13,094 nt of DNA from an uncultured Lachnospiraceae bacterium (GCA_902473545.1 CABRSG010000033.1:1-13094); one strand, 5' to 3'. Counted from the stretch's first letter, positions 1-7,086 are shown. Notes: generated from the sequence alone by a model not told the origin. A program made the numbers and translations.

Positions 1-2
1 TT

Positions 3-83
3 CGGTTAGAAACAGCGGCCGCCAGAGGCGTACAGAGAGGCGTCGGCGGATCTGCGATTCAACAATACATAAATCTATTTTAA
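3..83 (+). CDS. possible 3' end of an unidentified upstream ORF
   Basis: One frame stays open from the window edge to a TAA at 81-83, giving 26 codons ending in QQYINLF. The stop overlaps the AAAGGAG ribosome binding site of ilvC (82-88), as in a tightly packed operon. The peptide matches no family I recognise. In many Firmicutes the acetolactate synthase genes precede ilvC, but I see no motif supporting that here. A second frame is also open across the stretch, so this may simply be leader DNA. Low confidence. Confidence 0.2.
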   Translation, partial: RLETAAARGVQRGVGGSAIQQYINLF

Positions 84-98
84 AGGAGAAGCAGTACA

Positions 99-1115
99 AT
101 GGCAAAGATTTACTATCAGGAAGATTGTAACTTATCAATGCTGGAAGGCAAGACCATCGCGATCATCGGCTATGGCAGCCAGGGACATGCACATGCACTC
201 AACTTAAAGGAGTCCGGATGCAATGTCATCATCGGTCTTTACGAGGGAAGCAAGTCCTGGGCAAAGGCAGAGGCACAGGGCTTTGAGGTTTATACGGCAG
301 CTGAGGCCGCCAAGAAGGCAGACATCATCATGATCCTGATCAACGATGAGCTGCAGGCAGATATGTACAAGAACGACATCGAGCCCAACCTGGAGGAGGG
401 CAACATGCTCATGTTCGCTCACGGCTTCAACATCCACTTCGGATGCATCAAGCCGCCGAAGAACGTGGACGTTACCATGATCGCTCCGAAGGCTCCGGGC
501 CACACCGTGAGAAGCGAGTACCAGGCCGGCAAGGGAACCCCCTGTCTGGTTGCAGTGGAGCAGGACTACACCGGAAAGGCACTGGACCGTGCACTGGCTT
601 ACGGCTTAGCCATCGGCGGCGCGAGAGCAGGTCTTTTGGAGACCACCTTCCGCACTGAGACCGAGACCGACTTATTCGGCGAGCAGGCAGTGCTCTGCGG
701 CGGCGTGTGCGCTCTGATGCAGGCAGGCTTCGAGACTCTGGTTGAGGCAGGCTACGATCCGAGAAACGCATACTTTGAGTGTATCCATGAGATGAAGCTG
801 ATCGTCGATCTGATCTATCAGTCTGGCTTCTCAGGAATGAGATACTCCATCTCCAACACCGCAGAGTACGGCGATTATATCACTGGTCCGAAGATCATCA
901 CTGAAGAGACTAAGAAGACCATGAAGAAGATTCTTTCCGATATCCAGGATGGTACCTTCGCAAAAGACTTCCTGCTGGATATGTCCTCCGCAGGCAGTCA
1001 GGTACACTTCAAGGCGATGCGCAAGCTGGCAGCAGAGCATCCGTCAGAGGTGGTTGGCGAGGAAATCCGCAAGTTGTATAGCTGGAACGGCGAGGATAAG
1101 CTGATCAATAACTAA
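99..1115 (+). CDS. ilvC: ketol-acid reductoisomerase (class I)
   Basis: Catalyses the Mg-dependent isomerisation and NAD(P)H reduction of 2-acetolactate or 2-aceto-2-hydroxybutyrate to the dihydroxy acids of valine/leucine and isoleucine synthesis; cytoplasmic. The 338 residues match the class I (short) family. The Rossmann motif GYGSQG lies at residues 24-29. The family's catalytic positions are present with standard class I numbering: H108, K131 in APKAPG, D191 and E195 in DLFGEQ, E227 and E231 in ECIHE, and S252. The cofactor-specificity loop reads LYEGSKS (47-53), with Tyr48 and Glu49 where NADPH enzymes usually carry basic residues. AAAGGAG at 82-88 sets the ATG at 99. The gene ends at a hairpin terminator and is followed by a converging gene. 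No T-box or other leader is visible in the 98 bases upstream, but the true promoter may lie outside the window. Confidence 0.97.
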   Translation: MAKIYYQEDCNLSMLEGKTIAIIGYGSQGHAHALNLKESGCNVIIGLYEGSKSWAKAEAQGFEVYTAAEAAKKADIIMILINDELQADMYKNDIEPNLEEGNMLMFAHGFNIHFGCIKPPKNVDVTMIAPKAPGHTVRSEYQAGKGTPCLVAVEQDYTGKALDRALAYGLAIGGARAGLLETTFRTETETDLFGEQAVLCGGVCALMQAGFETLVEAGYDPRNAYFECIHEMKLIVDLIYQSGFSGMRYSISNTAEYGDYITGPKIITEETKKTMKKILSDIQDGTFAKDFLLDMSSAGSQVHFKAMRKLAAEHPSEVVGEEIRKLYSWNGEDKLINN

Positions 1116-1135
1116 GCGGAATTGAAAGACGATAG

Positions 1136-1179
1136 AAAAAGAAAGCGCAATGTCCGGATGGGCAGAGCGCTTTCTTTTT
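1136..1179. terminator. bidirectional intrinsic terminator between converging genes
   Basis: The arms AAAAAGAAAGCGC (1136-1148) and GCGCTTTCTTTTT (1167-1179) pair perfectly over 13 bp. The loop holds a smaller stem, TGTCC/GGGCA with a GGAT loop. The arms supply an A-tract on one side and a T-tract on the other, so the hairpin can end ilvC (plus) and the serine hydrolase gene (minus, stop at 1193). Confidence 0.88.
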
Positions 1180-1192
1180 TAAGAAATAATTT

Positions 1193-2521
1193 TTAATTAA
1201 AATAATTATAGACGATTTTTGAGAATTTCGTAATGTTTGCTGCCGAGGACCAGCCGTTTCCCGGCGTGTCGCCCATGACAACGAGGATGTAGGTTGCTCC
1301 CTTTGAGTAGACGATTGCCGCGTCGTGCGTGGTATCGTCGGTTTCCCCGGTTTTATTTGCAACCTTTACGCTTTTCGGAACGCCGGCGGGAATTTTCGAG
1401 CGCCGCGTCTGCTTTTTCAGATAGCCGAGCATCTTAGAAGAAGCAGATTTGCTGACGCAGGTTCCGCGATAGATGCTCTCCAAAAGTTTCCCGCAGTCGG
1501 CGGCGGTCGTCACATTGGAGCCGGTGCCGTTTGAAAGAATGTAATTGTTGCTGCTTAACGGGAGTCCGTGTCCCTGGTTAGTACCTGTATAGCCGTTGGC
1601 CTTGCACCAGGAGTTGATATAGGTAGTGCCGATCTTGCGCACGATTGTATTAAAAGCGGTATTGTCGCTGACCGTGATCATGGCGCTGATGGTGCTTTTT
1701 ACGGAGGACTCCTTTAATTTTCCCTGTTTGATGCGCTCGTATGCGGCGCTCATCGCGTAGAGCTTGATCAGACTCGCTGCATACACGCGCCGGTTGTTGA
1801 TGGTAAAGGTTTCGTTGGTGTCAAGATTTTTTACATAGATGGACCAGGTGCCGCGGCAGGTTTTCACTGCGCTTTTTAATTGCTTCTGCAGATTGGCGAG
1901 CGAAAGCTTTTTGCTGGGATCATAGACGCCGCTGGCGTTTACGTAGCGTGCACCTATCCAGGTTTTCTTTTGCATCACGCCGCTGCTGTTAAAATAATAT
2001 TTTTTGCCGCCGATCGTTTTCCAGCCTGTGACCATTGCGCCGGTGGAGGGGGCGAGATAGTAGGTTTTGCTGCCTGATTTGTACCAGCCGGTCTGCATAA
2101 TACCGGCAGAAGAAAAGTGATAGCGTTTTTTCTTGATCGTTTTCCAGCCGGTACACAGCCGTCCGCTGGAATTGACGTAATATTTTTTGCTGCTAATGGT
2201 GCAGAAGCGGCTTTTTTGCAGGACGCCCTTGTAGGAAAAGATATAGCGCTTTCCGGATATGACGGCGATTGCGGTGGCGGCAGAACCATCTTTCGTAAAG
2301 TAGTATCGCTTGCCTTTGATGGTTTTCCAGCAGTTTTTGACGATTTTTCCTTTGGAATTATAGTAATAGATTTTTTTGCCGACGGTACGCAGCTTATTTC
2401 TATAGGTTACTTTGGAAGCTGCGCTGACTGTTATGGCTGCGGTACGGTTGACGGCGAAGGAGGGCAGAATGCCGGCAAAAAGAAGTGCCAGCAGTACAGT
2501 GATAAATATTTTTTTCTTCAT
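1193..2521 (-). CDS. secreted wall-binding-repeat protein with class A beta-lactamase-like serine hydrolase domain
   Basis: The start is the ATG at 2521 (MKKKIF), preceded on the minus strand by GAGGGAG six bases away; an in-frame extension to 2596 lacks this support. The protein has 442 residues. Residues 1-36 are a signal peptide: Lys-rich start, hydrophobic core, and Ala-rich cleavage region near VSAA. Residues about 38-200 are seven or so roughly 20-residue repeats with the GWKTIxGKxYYF pattern of choline/glucan-binding (CW_binding) repeats. Residues about 205-442 form a beta-lactamase2-type domain with all three active-site motifs: S250-L-I-K253, S285-D-N287 and K390-T-G392. I see no ExxLN omega-loop motif between SDN and KTG, so efficient beta-lactam hydrolysis is doubtful. 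A wall-associated DD-peptidase or esterase role is an inference. It converges on ilvC and diverges from leuC, so it looks like a single-gene unit. Confidence 0.87.
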   Translation of the reverse strand: MKKKIFITVLLALLFAGILPSFAVNRTAAITVSAASKVTYRNKLRTVGKKIYYYNSKGKIVKNCWKTIKGKRYYFTKDGSAATAIAVISGKRYIFSYKGVLQKSRFCTISSKKYYVNSSGRLCTGWKTIKKKRYHFSSAGIMQTGWYKSGSKTYYLAPSTGAMVTGWKTIGGKKYYFNSSGVMQKKTWIGARYVNASGVYDPSKKLSLANLQKQLKSAVKTCRGTWSIYVKNLDTNETFTINNRRVYAASLIKLYAMSAAYERIKQGKLKESSVKSTISAMITVSDNTAFNTIVRKIGTTYINSWCKANGYTGTNQGHGLPLSSNNYILSNGTGSNVTTAADCGKLLESIYRGTCVSKSASSKMLGYLKKQTRRSKIPAGVPKSVKVANKTGETDDTTHDAAIVYSKGATYILVVMGDTPGNGWSSAANITKFSKIVYNYFN

Positions 2522-2542
2522 AGATTTCTCCCTCAGATTTTC

Positions 2543-2595
2543 TGACACGGGAAGTTTCCTCACCAATTTGGAATGGTTTTGCGAAGACCGTGTCA
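2543..2595 (-). other. structured 5' leader of the serine hydrolase gene (candidate)
   Basis: On the minus-strand transcript an 8-bp perfect outer stem, TGACACGG (2595-2588) with CCGTGTCA (2550-2543), encloses an inner ACCA/TGGT hairpin containing the palindrome CCAAATTGG. It ends about 21 bases before the ATG. A possible minus-strand -10, TATACT, lies at 2616-2611, but I see no convincing -35. It matches no riboswitch I recognise; it could be an mRNA-stabilising hairpin or a DNA operator. Confidence 0.35.
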
Positions 2596-2628
2596 TTTAT
2601 TATGTAATCCAGTATATCATATTTTTTA

Positions 2629-2657
2629 CTGACAGACCAGAAAAATTGTGGTATAAT
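2629..2657 (+). promoter_or_regulatory. sigma-A promoter of leuCD
   Basis: The -35 CTGACA (2629-2634), one mismatch from consensus, and a perfect -10 TATAAT (2652-2657) are separated by 17 bases. Transcription should begin near 2664, giving a leader of only about 32 bases, too short for a T-box. The -35 lies close to the possible -10 of the divergent gene (2611-2616), so the two units may share a control region. Confidence 0.8.
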
Positions 2658-2695
2658 AGCGGACATGAGATTTTTTAGAAAGGCAGGAGAAAATT

Positions 2696-3964
2696 ATGGG
2701 AATGACAATGACACAGAAAATTCTGGCGGCAGCGGCACACCTTCCCTCGGTAGAAGCAGGACAGCTGATCGAGGCAGATCTGGATCTGGTGCTTGGAAAT
2801 GACATCACCTCCCCGGTGGCAATTCACGAGATGGATAAATTTACAAAGGAAGGTGTTTTCGATAAGGACAAGATCGCACTTGTTATGGATCACTTTATCC
2901 CGAATAAGGATATCAAATCAGCGGAGCACTGCAAATGCGTGCGTCAGTTTGCTGCAAAGCACGATATCACAAATTACTTTGATGTCGGACAGATGGGAAT
3001 CGAGCATGCGTTGCTCCCGGAGAGCGGTCTGACGGTGGCGGGCGATGTGATCATCGGTGCGGACTCGCATACCTGTACCTACGGCGCGCTCGGCGCGTTT
3101 TCTACCGGCGTGGGCAGCACGGATATGGCGGCTGGCATGGCGACCGGAAAAGCATGGTTTAAGGTGCCGTCCGCGATCAGATTCAATCTGATCGGAAAGC
3201 CTGCAAAGTGGGTGAGCGGCAAGGACGTTATCTTACATATCATCGGTTTGATCGGCGTGGACGGTGCACTGTACCGTTCGATGGAATTTACCGGTGAGGG
3301 TGTGCAGAATCTTACGATGGATGACCGCTTCACCATCGCCAATATGGCGATCGAAGCGGGCGGAAAGAACGGAATCTTCCCGGTGGATGATCTGGCGATT
3401 GCCTACATGGAAGAGCACTCCCGGCGTCCGTACAAGATTTACGAGGCGGATGAGGACGCGGTGTATGACGAGGAATATACCATCGACCTTGGCGCTTTAA
3501 AACCGACGGTTGCGTTCCCGCATCTGCCTGAGAACACTAAGACGATCGACGAGATCACAGAGGATGTTCTGATCGACCAGGCGGTGATCGGCTCCTGCAC
3601 GAATGGACGCATCGACGACCTGCGCTGCGCGGCGGAAATCCTGAAAGGGCGCAAGGTGAAAAAGGGCGTGCGCTGCATTGTGATTCCGGCAACGCAGAAA
3701 ATCTATCTGCAGGCGATGGAGGAAGGGCTTTTAAAGATTTTTATCGAGGCTGGCGCAGTAGTAAGCACACCGACCTGCGGTCCATGTCTGGGCGGCTATA
3801 TGGGTATTTTGGCAGAGGGAGAGCGCTGCATTTCCACCACAAACCGCAATTTTGTCGGAAGAATGGGACATGTTAAATCAGAGGTTTATCTGGCAAGCCC
3901 GGCAGTGGCGGCGGCGAGCGCCGTTACCGGTAAAATCTGTGCGCCGGATGCACTTGGATTGTAA
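2696..3964 (+). CDS. leuC: 3-isopropylmalate dehydratase, large subunit
   Basis: Large subunit of the cytoplasmic [4Fe-4S] hydro-lyase that isomerises 2-isopropylmalate to 3-isopropylmalate in leucine synthesis; works as a heterodimer with LeuD. The 422 residues fit the compact clostridial/archaeal HacA/LeuC2-like form rather than the roughly 465-residue enterobacterial form. The aconitase fold is shown by GADSHTCTYGALGAF (121-135) and the cluster cysteines C301 (GSCTNGR), C361 and C364 (TCGPCLGG). AGGAG at 2685-2689 sits six bases before the ATG; MTMTQ, six bases downstream, is an alternative start. It is first in an operon with leuD, whose start lies 15 bases after this stop. A homoaconitase or other hydratase with the same motifs cannot be excluded by motif alone, but leuA nearby favours leucine synthesis. 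Confidence 0.95.
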   Translation: MGMTMTQKILAAAAHLPSVEAGQLIEADLDLVLGNDITSPVAIHEMDKFTKEGVFDKDKIALVMDHFIPNKDIKSAEHCKCVRQFAAKHDITNYFDVGQMGIEHALLPESGLTVAGDVIIGADSHTCTYGALGAFSTGVGSTDMAAGMATGKAWFKVPSAIRFNLIGKPAKWVSGKDVILHIIGLIGVDGALYRSMEFTGEGVQNLTMDDRFTIANMAIEAGGKNGIFPVDDLAIAYMEEHSRRPYKIYEADEDAVYDEEYTIDLGALKPTVAFPHLPENTKTIDEITEDVLIDQAVIGSCTNGRIDDLRCAAEILKGRKVKKGVRCIVIPATQKIYLQAMEEGLLKIFIEAGAVVSTPTCGPCLGGYMGILAEGERCISTTNRNFVGRMGHVKSEVYLASPAVAAASAVTGKICAPDALGL

Positions 3965-3979
3965 GGAGGACAAAACGCA

Positions 3980-4465
3980 ATGAAAGCATATGGAACAGTA
4001 TTTAAATATGGCGATAATGTAGATACGGATGTTATCATCCCGGCAAGATATCTGAATTCCTCCGATCCGGCGGAGCTGGCGACGCACTGCATGGAGGACA
4101 TTGACAAGGAATTTATCCATAAGGTGAAAAAGGGCGATATTATCGTGGCGGAGAAGAATTTCGGCTGCGGTTCCTCCAGAGAGCACGCGCCGATCGCGAT
4201 CAAAGCGGCGGGCGTGAGCTGTGTGATCGCGGAAACCTTTGCGCGGATCTTCTACCGCAATGCCATCAACATCGGGTTGGCGATCATCGAATGTCCGGAG
4301 GCGTCCAAAGGGATCGCGGCAGGAGATGAGGTAGAGGTCGATTTTGACAGCGGCATCATCTACAACCGCACAAAAGGTACGCAGTTTAAAGGACAGGCGT
4401 TCCCGGAATTTATGCAGAAGATTATCGAGGCGGAAGGGCTGATCAATTACATCAACCGCCAGTAA
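3980..4465 (+). CDS. leuD: 3-isopropylmalate dehydratase, small subunit
   Basis: Small (swivel-domain) subunit that completes the isopropylmalate isomerase active site with LeuC. The 161 residues match the short LeuD family. Characteristic segments are GDNVDTDVIIPARYL (11-25), the substrate-contacting NFGCGSSREHAP (60-71) and the ARIFYRNAINIGL region. GGAGGA (3965-3970) directly follows the leuC stop and lies nine bases before the ATG, so the two subunits are made from one message. The operon ends at a hairpin 55 bases downstream. leuB, the usual next gene, is absent here. Confidence 0.96.
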   Translation: MKAYGTVFKYGDNVDTDVIIPARYLNSSDPAELATHCMEDIDKEFIHKVKKGDIIVAEKNFGCGSSREHAPIAIKAAGVSCVIAETFARIFYRNAINIGLAIIECPEASKGIAAGDEVEVDFDSGIIYNRTKGTQFKGQAFPEFMQKIIEAEGLINYINRQ

Positions 4466-4520
4466 GAAAGCATACAGACGTTTCTTTTATATTTTCGGTA
4501 TATGCGTGATTTTTGCAGAA

Positions 4521-4556
4521 AGACACCCGGAATCCCGTGTGGGACTCCGGGTGTCT
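4521..4556. terminator. hairpin between leuD and the converging surface gene
   Basis: AGACACCCGGA (4521-4531) pairs with TCCGGGTGTCT (4546-4556), continued by TCCC/GGGA after a one-base mismatch, with a GTGT loop. This is a very stable stem of about 15 bp. The plus-strand T-tract is broken (GTTTCGGCTTTT), and the minus side reads TTTCTGC, so termination may be efficient mainly through stem strength. It probably serves both converging genes. Confidence 0.75.
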
Positions 4557-4612
4557 GTTTCGGCTTTTGTAAAACATTTGAAATGCTCTTTACAACAAGA
4601 CTGCGTCAGATT

Positions 4613-6838
4613 CTATTTGCGTTTCTTTTTATAAACGATAACCACTATGATTACTGCAAGCGCCGCCACGAGTACAGCGATCAAAGCAATGATTGGCGTG
4701 CTGTCGCCGGTTTGCGGATTGATCTTGATAGCGTTTGCATTGTTTGTTGCGTTTGCGGAAATCACATTTCCGACGGTGATCGTAATAGATTTACTGTCTG
4801 CAATCTCCGTTATCTGCCAGCCATTGTCATAGACCTGCTTCTGGAAAGTGACCGTTAAGGTGTAGCGTCCCGACTGTGTGATGGAGAAGGAACCGCTGAA
4901 GTTGTCGCGGAAGGTACCGGGGGTATTTTCCACCATCCAGGAGGAAGGAACGTAGCGGACGTCGCCATCTATCGGATTTGTATTTCCCATCCCCGCTCCG
5001 TATGCCGTAAAGGTAAGGGCGGTATTTAAATTGTAGGTGGCTCCGTCTGTCAGACCGGAAATACCATTGTTGGCAGGATCTCCGATAATGTTCAGCGGTC
5101 TTGTCTCGGAGTAATCACAGTTGTCGCGCTGGCAGTAGCGGATCTCTTCGCCGTGCGTTGTATCGGTGGAAGAGGTGACTACCTGCCAGTTGTCGTGCAG
5201 GTCGTGTCCGAGCGCTTTTCCTTCAGTCGCACCGCAGCGCTCACAGGTTTTCGGTGTTGTGCAGGTAGCGGGCGTCCAGTCGTGTCCAAGCGCTTCTCCC
5301 TCGATAGCGCCGCAGCGCTTGCAGGTTTTTGGCGCTGTACATGTTGCCTCTTTGAAGTCGTGTCCCAGCGCCGGAGTGTTTACCTCGCCGCAGACCGTAC
5401 AGGTCTGAGCGGTTGTGCAGGTGGCTTCCGCTCCCCAGGTGTGATCCTCTCTGGTAATTTCAAGCGTAAAGGGATAAGTGATCTCATTGCCGTCTGCATC
5501 GACTGCGTATACTTCATAGTTTTTCGAACCGGTCGTAAAATCCTGCGCAGCAGTTGGCGCATAGGACAGAACAGCGCCGGTGAGGGCATCTGCGAAGGAA
5601 ACCGAGAGGGCGGACAGATTCATAACAGAGCCGCATGGAAGCACGAGTTCTGCTTTATTTTCATCCCCCACAGGATTTTCCTTCAGCGTAATAATATTAT
5701 TGTTTACGTCGCTGTAGGAGTTGGTACCGTCCGTAACCGCGAAAGTGATGCTTAAATCGGGAGCCGGAGTCTCTTCCCTGTTTGTCTCGGTTGCTTCGGT
5801 TGCCTCGGTTGCTTCGGTTGCCTCGGTTGCCTCAGTTGTCTCGGTTGCCTCAGTTGCTTCGGTTGTATCCGGTGTGCCGGGAGTATCGTCTGAGGGTTCA
5901 TTGATTAACAGCGTGTCATCAGATGATGCACTATTGGAATCTGATTCTTCCGTTTCGGAAACCGGCTCCGTTTCAGGAGTGGAATCTGATTCTGTCGTTT
6001 CGGAAACTGGCTCTGTTTCGCCGTTGATCACGACGGTACCCTCAGCGTTAATAAGAGAATCGTCTGTGTTGTTGATATAGTCCGGCTGTGATTCTGCCTC
6101 TGTCTCCGTGTTTTCTGTATATTCTGTAGCCGGAGCATCCGTCTCCGTGTTTTCTGTATATTCTGTAGCCGGAGTATTCGTCTCCGTATTCTCCGTATAT
6201 TCGGAAGCCGGAGTATCCGTATCCGTATTCTCCGTATATTCTGTAGCCGGAGCATCCGTTTCCGTGCTTTCCGTATATTCTGTAGCCGGAGCTTCTGTCT
6301 GCGCCGCTGCGACAGTCACTTTTATGGAAGGCGTGCGCAAACCGTCCGCCAGCCTGATCTCATCATAGGAGACGCTTCCGCTTTCGAGATATTTCTCAAA
6401 GTCCGGAACGAAGGTGTAAGTGCCCTCCGGGCTGTTTTCGGTATACAGCTCACCGGTATCGGATTTCAATTTCCATACCATTTGTGAGAGTGTGGTTTCG
6501 GAAGCTGCGTCGGAACCCGCGGATTCAAGATAGCCGGTAACCTTCAAATCCTCCGGCAGACCAAGATCGTCAAGGGACATCCCCGGCTCTGCAGCGAGAT
6601 TGCCATATTTTTCCTGGATGCTGCTGTCTGCAAATCTGCCCTCGGAATCTGTTTCAAGCTCCGGAAATCCGGTGATCACGAACACGGACGTGTCGTCTCC
6701 GGCCGGCGCTGCCTCCGCTGCATATCCTCCCTCTAAGTCCTCGGCGGACACAAGAGTGCCGGGAACCCAGGAGAAAGCCAGCGCAAGCGACATCAGCCAG
6801 GCAGTGCCTTTGGCTGGCATGAGATAATTCTTTTTCAT
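4613..6838 (-). CDS. repeat-rich surface protein with C-terminal NPQTG sorting signal
   Basis: The start is the ATG at 6838, with AAAGGGGGA nine bases upstream; a TTG seven codons earlier lies over that site and is unlikely. The 741 residues run: signal peptide (about 1-32, ending LVSA-ED); unnamed N-terminal domain (about 40-175); five 13-residue Thr/Glu repeats (183-247); a Ser/Glu/Thr linker; nine Thr-Glu-Ala/Thr triplets (326-352); an unnamed beta-type region (about 360-465); three 26-residue Cys-rich repeats (472-549) with a degenerate CQRDNC segment after them; a second beta-rich region (about 580-690); then N707-P-Q-T-G, a membrane helix and KKKRK. This is the organisation of a sortase substrate with stalk and ligand or structural domains. 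Its function is unknown; adhesion is only a guess. The promoter is unclear; a weak extended -10 (TGTCATAAT) lies at about 6914-6906 on the minus strand. No sortase gene is in the window. Confidence 0.88.
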   Translation of the reverse strand: MKKNYLMPAKGTAWLMSLALAFSWVPGTLVSAEDLEGGYAAEAAPAGDDTSVFVITGFPELETDSEGRFADSSIQEKYGNLAAEPGMSLDDLGLPEDLKVTGYLESAGSDAASETTLSQMVWKLKSDTGELYTENSPEGTYTFVPDFEKYLESGSVSYDEIRLADGLRTPSIKVTVAAAQTEAPATEYTESTETDAPATEYTENTDTDTPASEYTENTETNTPATEYTENTETDAPATEYTENTETEAESQPDYINNTDDSLINAEGTVVINGETEPVSETTESDSTPETEPVSETEESDSNSASSDDTLLINEPSDDTPGTPDTTEATEATETTEATEATEATEATEATETNREETPAPDLSITFAVTDGTNSYSDVNNNIITLKENPVGDENKAELVLPCGSVMNLSALSVSFADALTGAVLSYAPTAAQDFTTGSKNYEVYAVDADGNEITYPFTLEITREDHTWGAEATCTTAQTCTVCGEVNTPALGHDFKEATCTAPKTCKRCGAIEGEALGHDWTPATCTTPKTCERCGATEGKALGHDLHDNWQVVTSSTDTTHGEEIRYCQRDNCDYSETRPLNIIGDPANNGISGLTDGATYNLNTALTFTAYGAGMGNTNPIDGDVRYVPSSWMVENTPGTFRDNFSGSFSITQSGRYTLTVTFQKQVYDNGWQITEIADSKSITITVGNVISANATNNANAIKINPQTGDSTPIIALIAVLVAALAVIIVVIVYKKKRK
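5192..5425 (-). repeat. three 78-bp repeats encoding Cys-rich 26-residue units
   Basis: Each unit encodes a pattern close to ATCTxPKTCxRCGxxEGxALGHD: three cysteines (C-x5-C-x2-C) and a conserved GHD. The copies are 5348-5425, 5270-5347 and 5192-5269 in reading order. Copies two and three are the more alike. The unit resembles Cys-rich repeats common in gut Firmicute surface proteins, where the cysteines could bind metal or form disulfides. Confidence 0.85.
5783..5863 (-). repeat. nine 9-bp repeats encoding Thr-Glu-Ala/Thr
   Basis: Eighty-one bases of near-perfect 9-bp units (plus-strand core TCGGTTGCC and variants) encode nine triplets: seven Thr-Glu-Ala and two Thr-Glu-Thr. The units are in frame, so slippage would change protein length by three residues at a time and not break the frame. 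It probably forms an extended, possibly glycosylated, spacer. Confidence 0.85.
5936..6019 (-). repeat. two 39-bp near-identical copies, 45 bp apart
   Basis: The segments 5936-5974 and 5981-6019 differ at only a few positions and encode two ETEPVSET(T/E)ESDS-like peptides. They lie between the 13-residue repeats and the TEA tract of the surface protein and show a third repeat family in the same stalk. Confidence 0.75.
6098..6292 (-). repeat. five tandem 39-bp repeats encoding (A/T)PATEYTENTET(D/N/E)
   Basis: The five adjoining copies are 6254-6292, 6215-6253, 6176-6214, 6137-6175 and 6098-6136 in reading order. The first reads TEST, the second has NTDT, and the third has SEYT in place of TEYT. 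The mix of synonymous and coding differences suggests duplication followed by drift. Threonine is about a third of each unit, fitting a wall-spanning stalk. Confidence 0.88.
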
Positions 6839-6974
6839 GTTATATGCTCCCCCTTTCAAAAGGAAATCTCTGTATGAGATTTATTTGTTACATTTATATT
6901 AACACATTATGACAAAATAATCTATGGTAAAATTGTGAACATTTTGCGAAGTGAGAAAAAAATGATATAGGAGT

Positions 6975-7015
6975 GTAAAAATCCCATCGCGAAGCGATTT
7001 TAAATGGATTTTTAC
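6975..7015. repeat. composite perfect palindrome, possible dispersed repeat
   Basis: GTAAAAATCC (6975-6984) pairs with GGATTTTTAC (7006-7015), enclosing ATCGC-GAA-GCGAT (6986-6998). It lies in the intergenic region between the surface protein gene and the tRNA promoter and has no T-tract. I see no second copy in this window. It could be a REP/MITE-like element, a 3'-processed RNA hairpin or a protein binding site. Confidence 0.6.
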
Positions 7016-7057
7016 AGGTGACAGGGCAGCTTAGCTGAACTGTGACAAAAATAGGGC

Positions 7058-7086
7058 TTGAAAAAGGCGGCAGCTTCTGTTATACT
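7058..7086 (+). promoter_or_regulatory. sigma-A promoter of the tRNA-Pro gene
   Basis: TTGAAA (7058-7063) and TATACT (7081-7086) are separated by exactly 17 bases. Transcription should start near 7093, about 30 bases before the mature tRNA 5' end. The short 5' leader contains an AGTCC/GGACT inverted repeat. Confidence 0.75.

Noticed and set aside
2522..2596. N-terminal extension of the serine hydrolase gene to position 2596
   Set aside because: It would place 25 residues before an otherwise ideal signal peptide, and the well-spaced GAGGGAG supports the ATG at 2521.
5783..6292. Tandem repeats considered as a CRISPR array
   Set aside because: The units adjoin without unique spacers, keep the reading frame, and encode Thr/Glu-rich protein repeats.
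5721..6368. Plus-strand frames rich in SVASVASV and VFSVYSVAG repeats
   Set aside because: They are antisense translations of the tandem repeats in the surface protein gene, which has a signal peptide, a sorting signal and a ribosome binding site on the minus strand.
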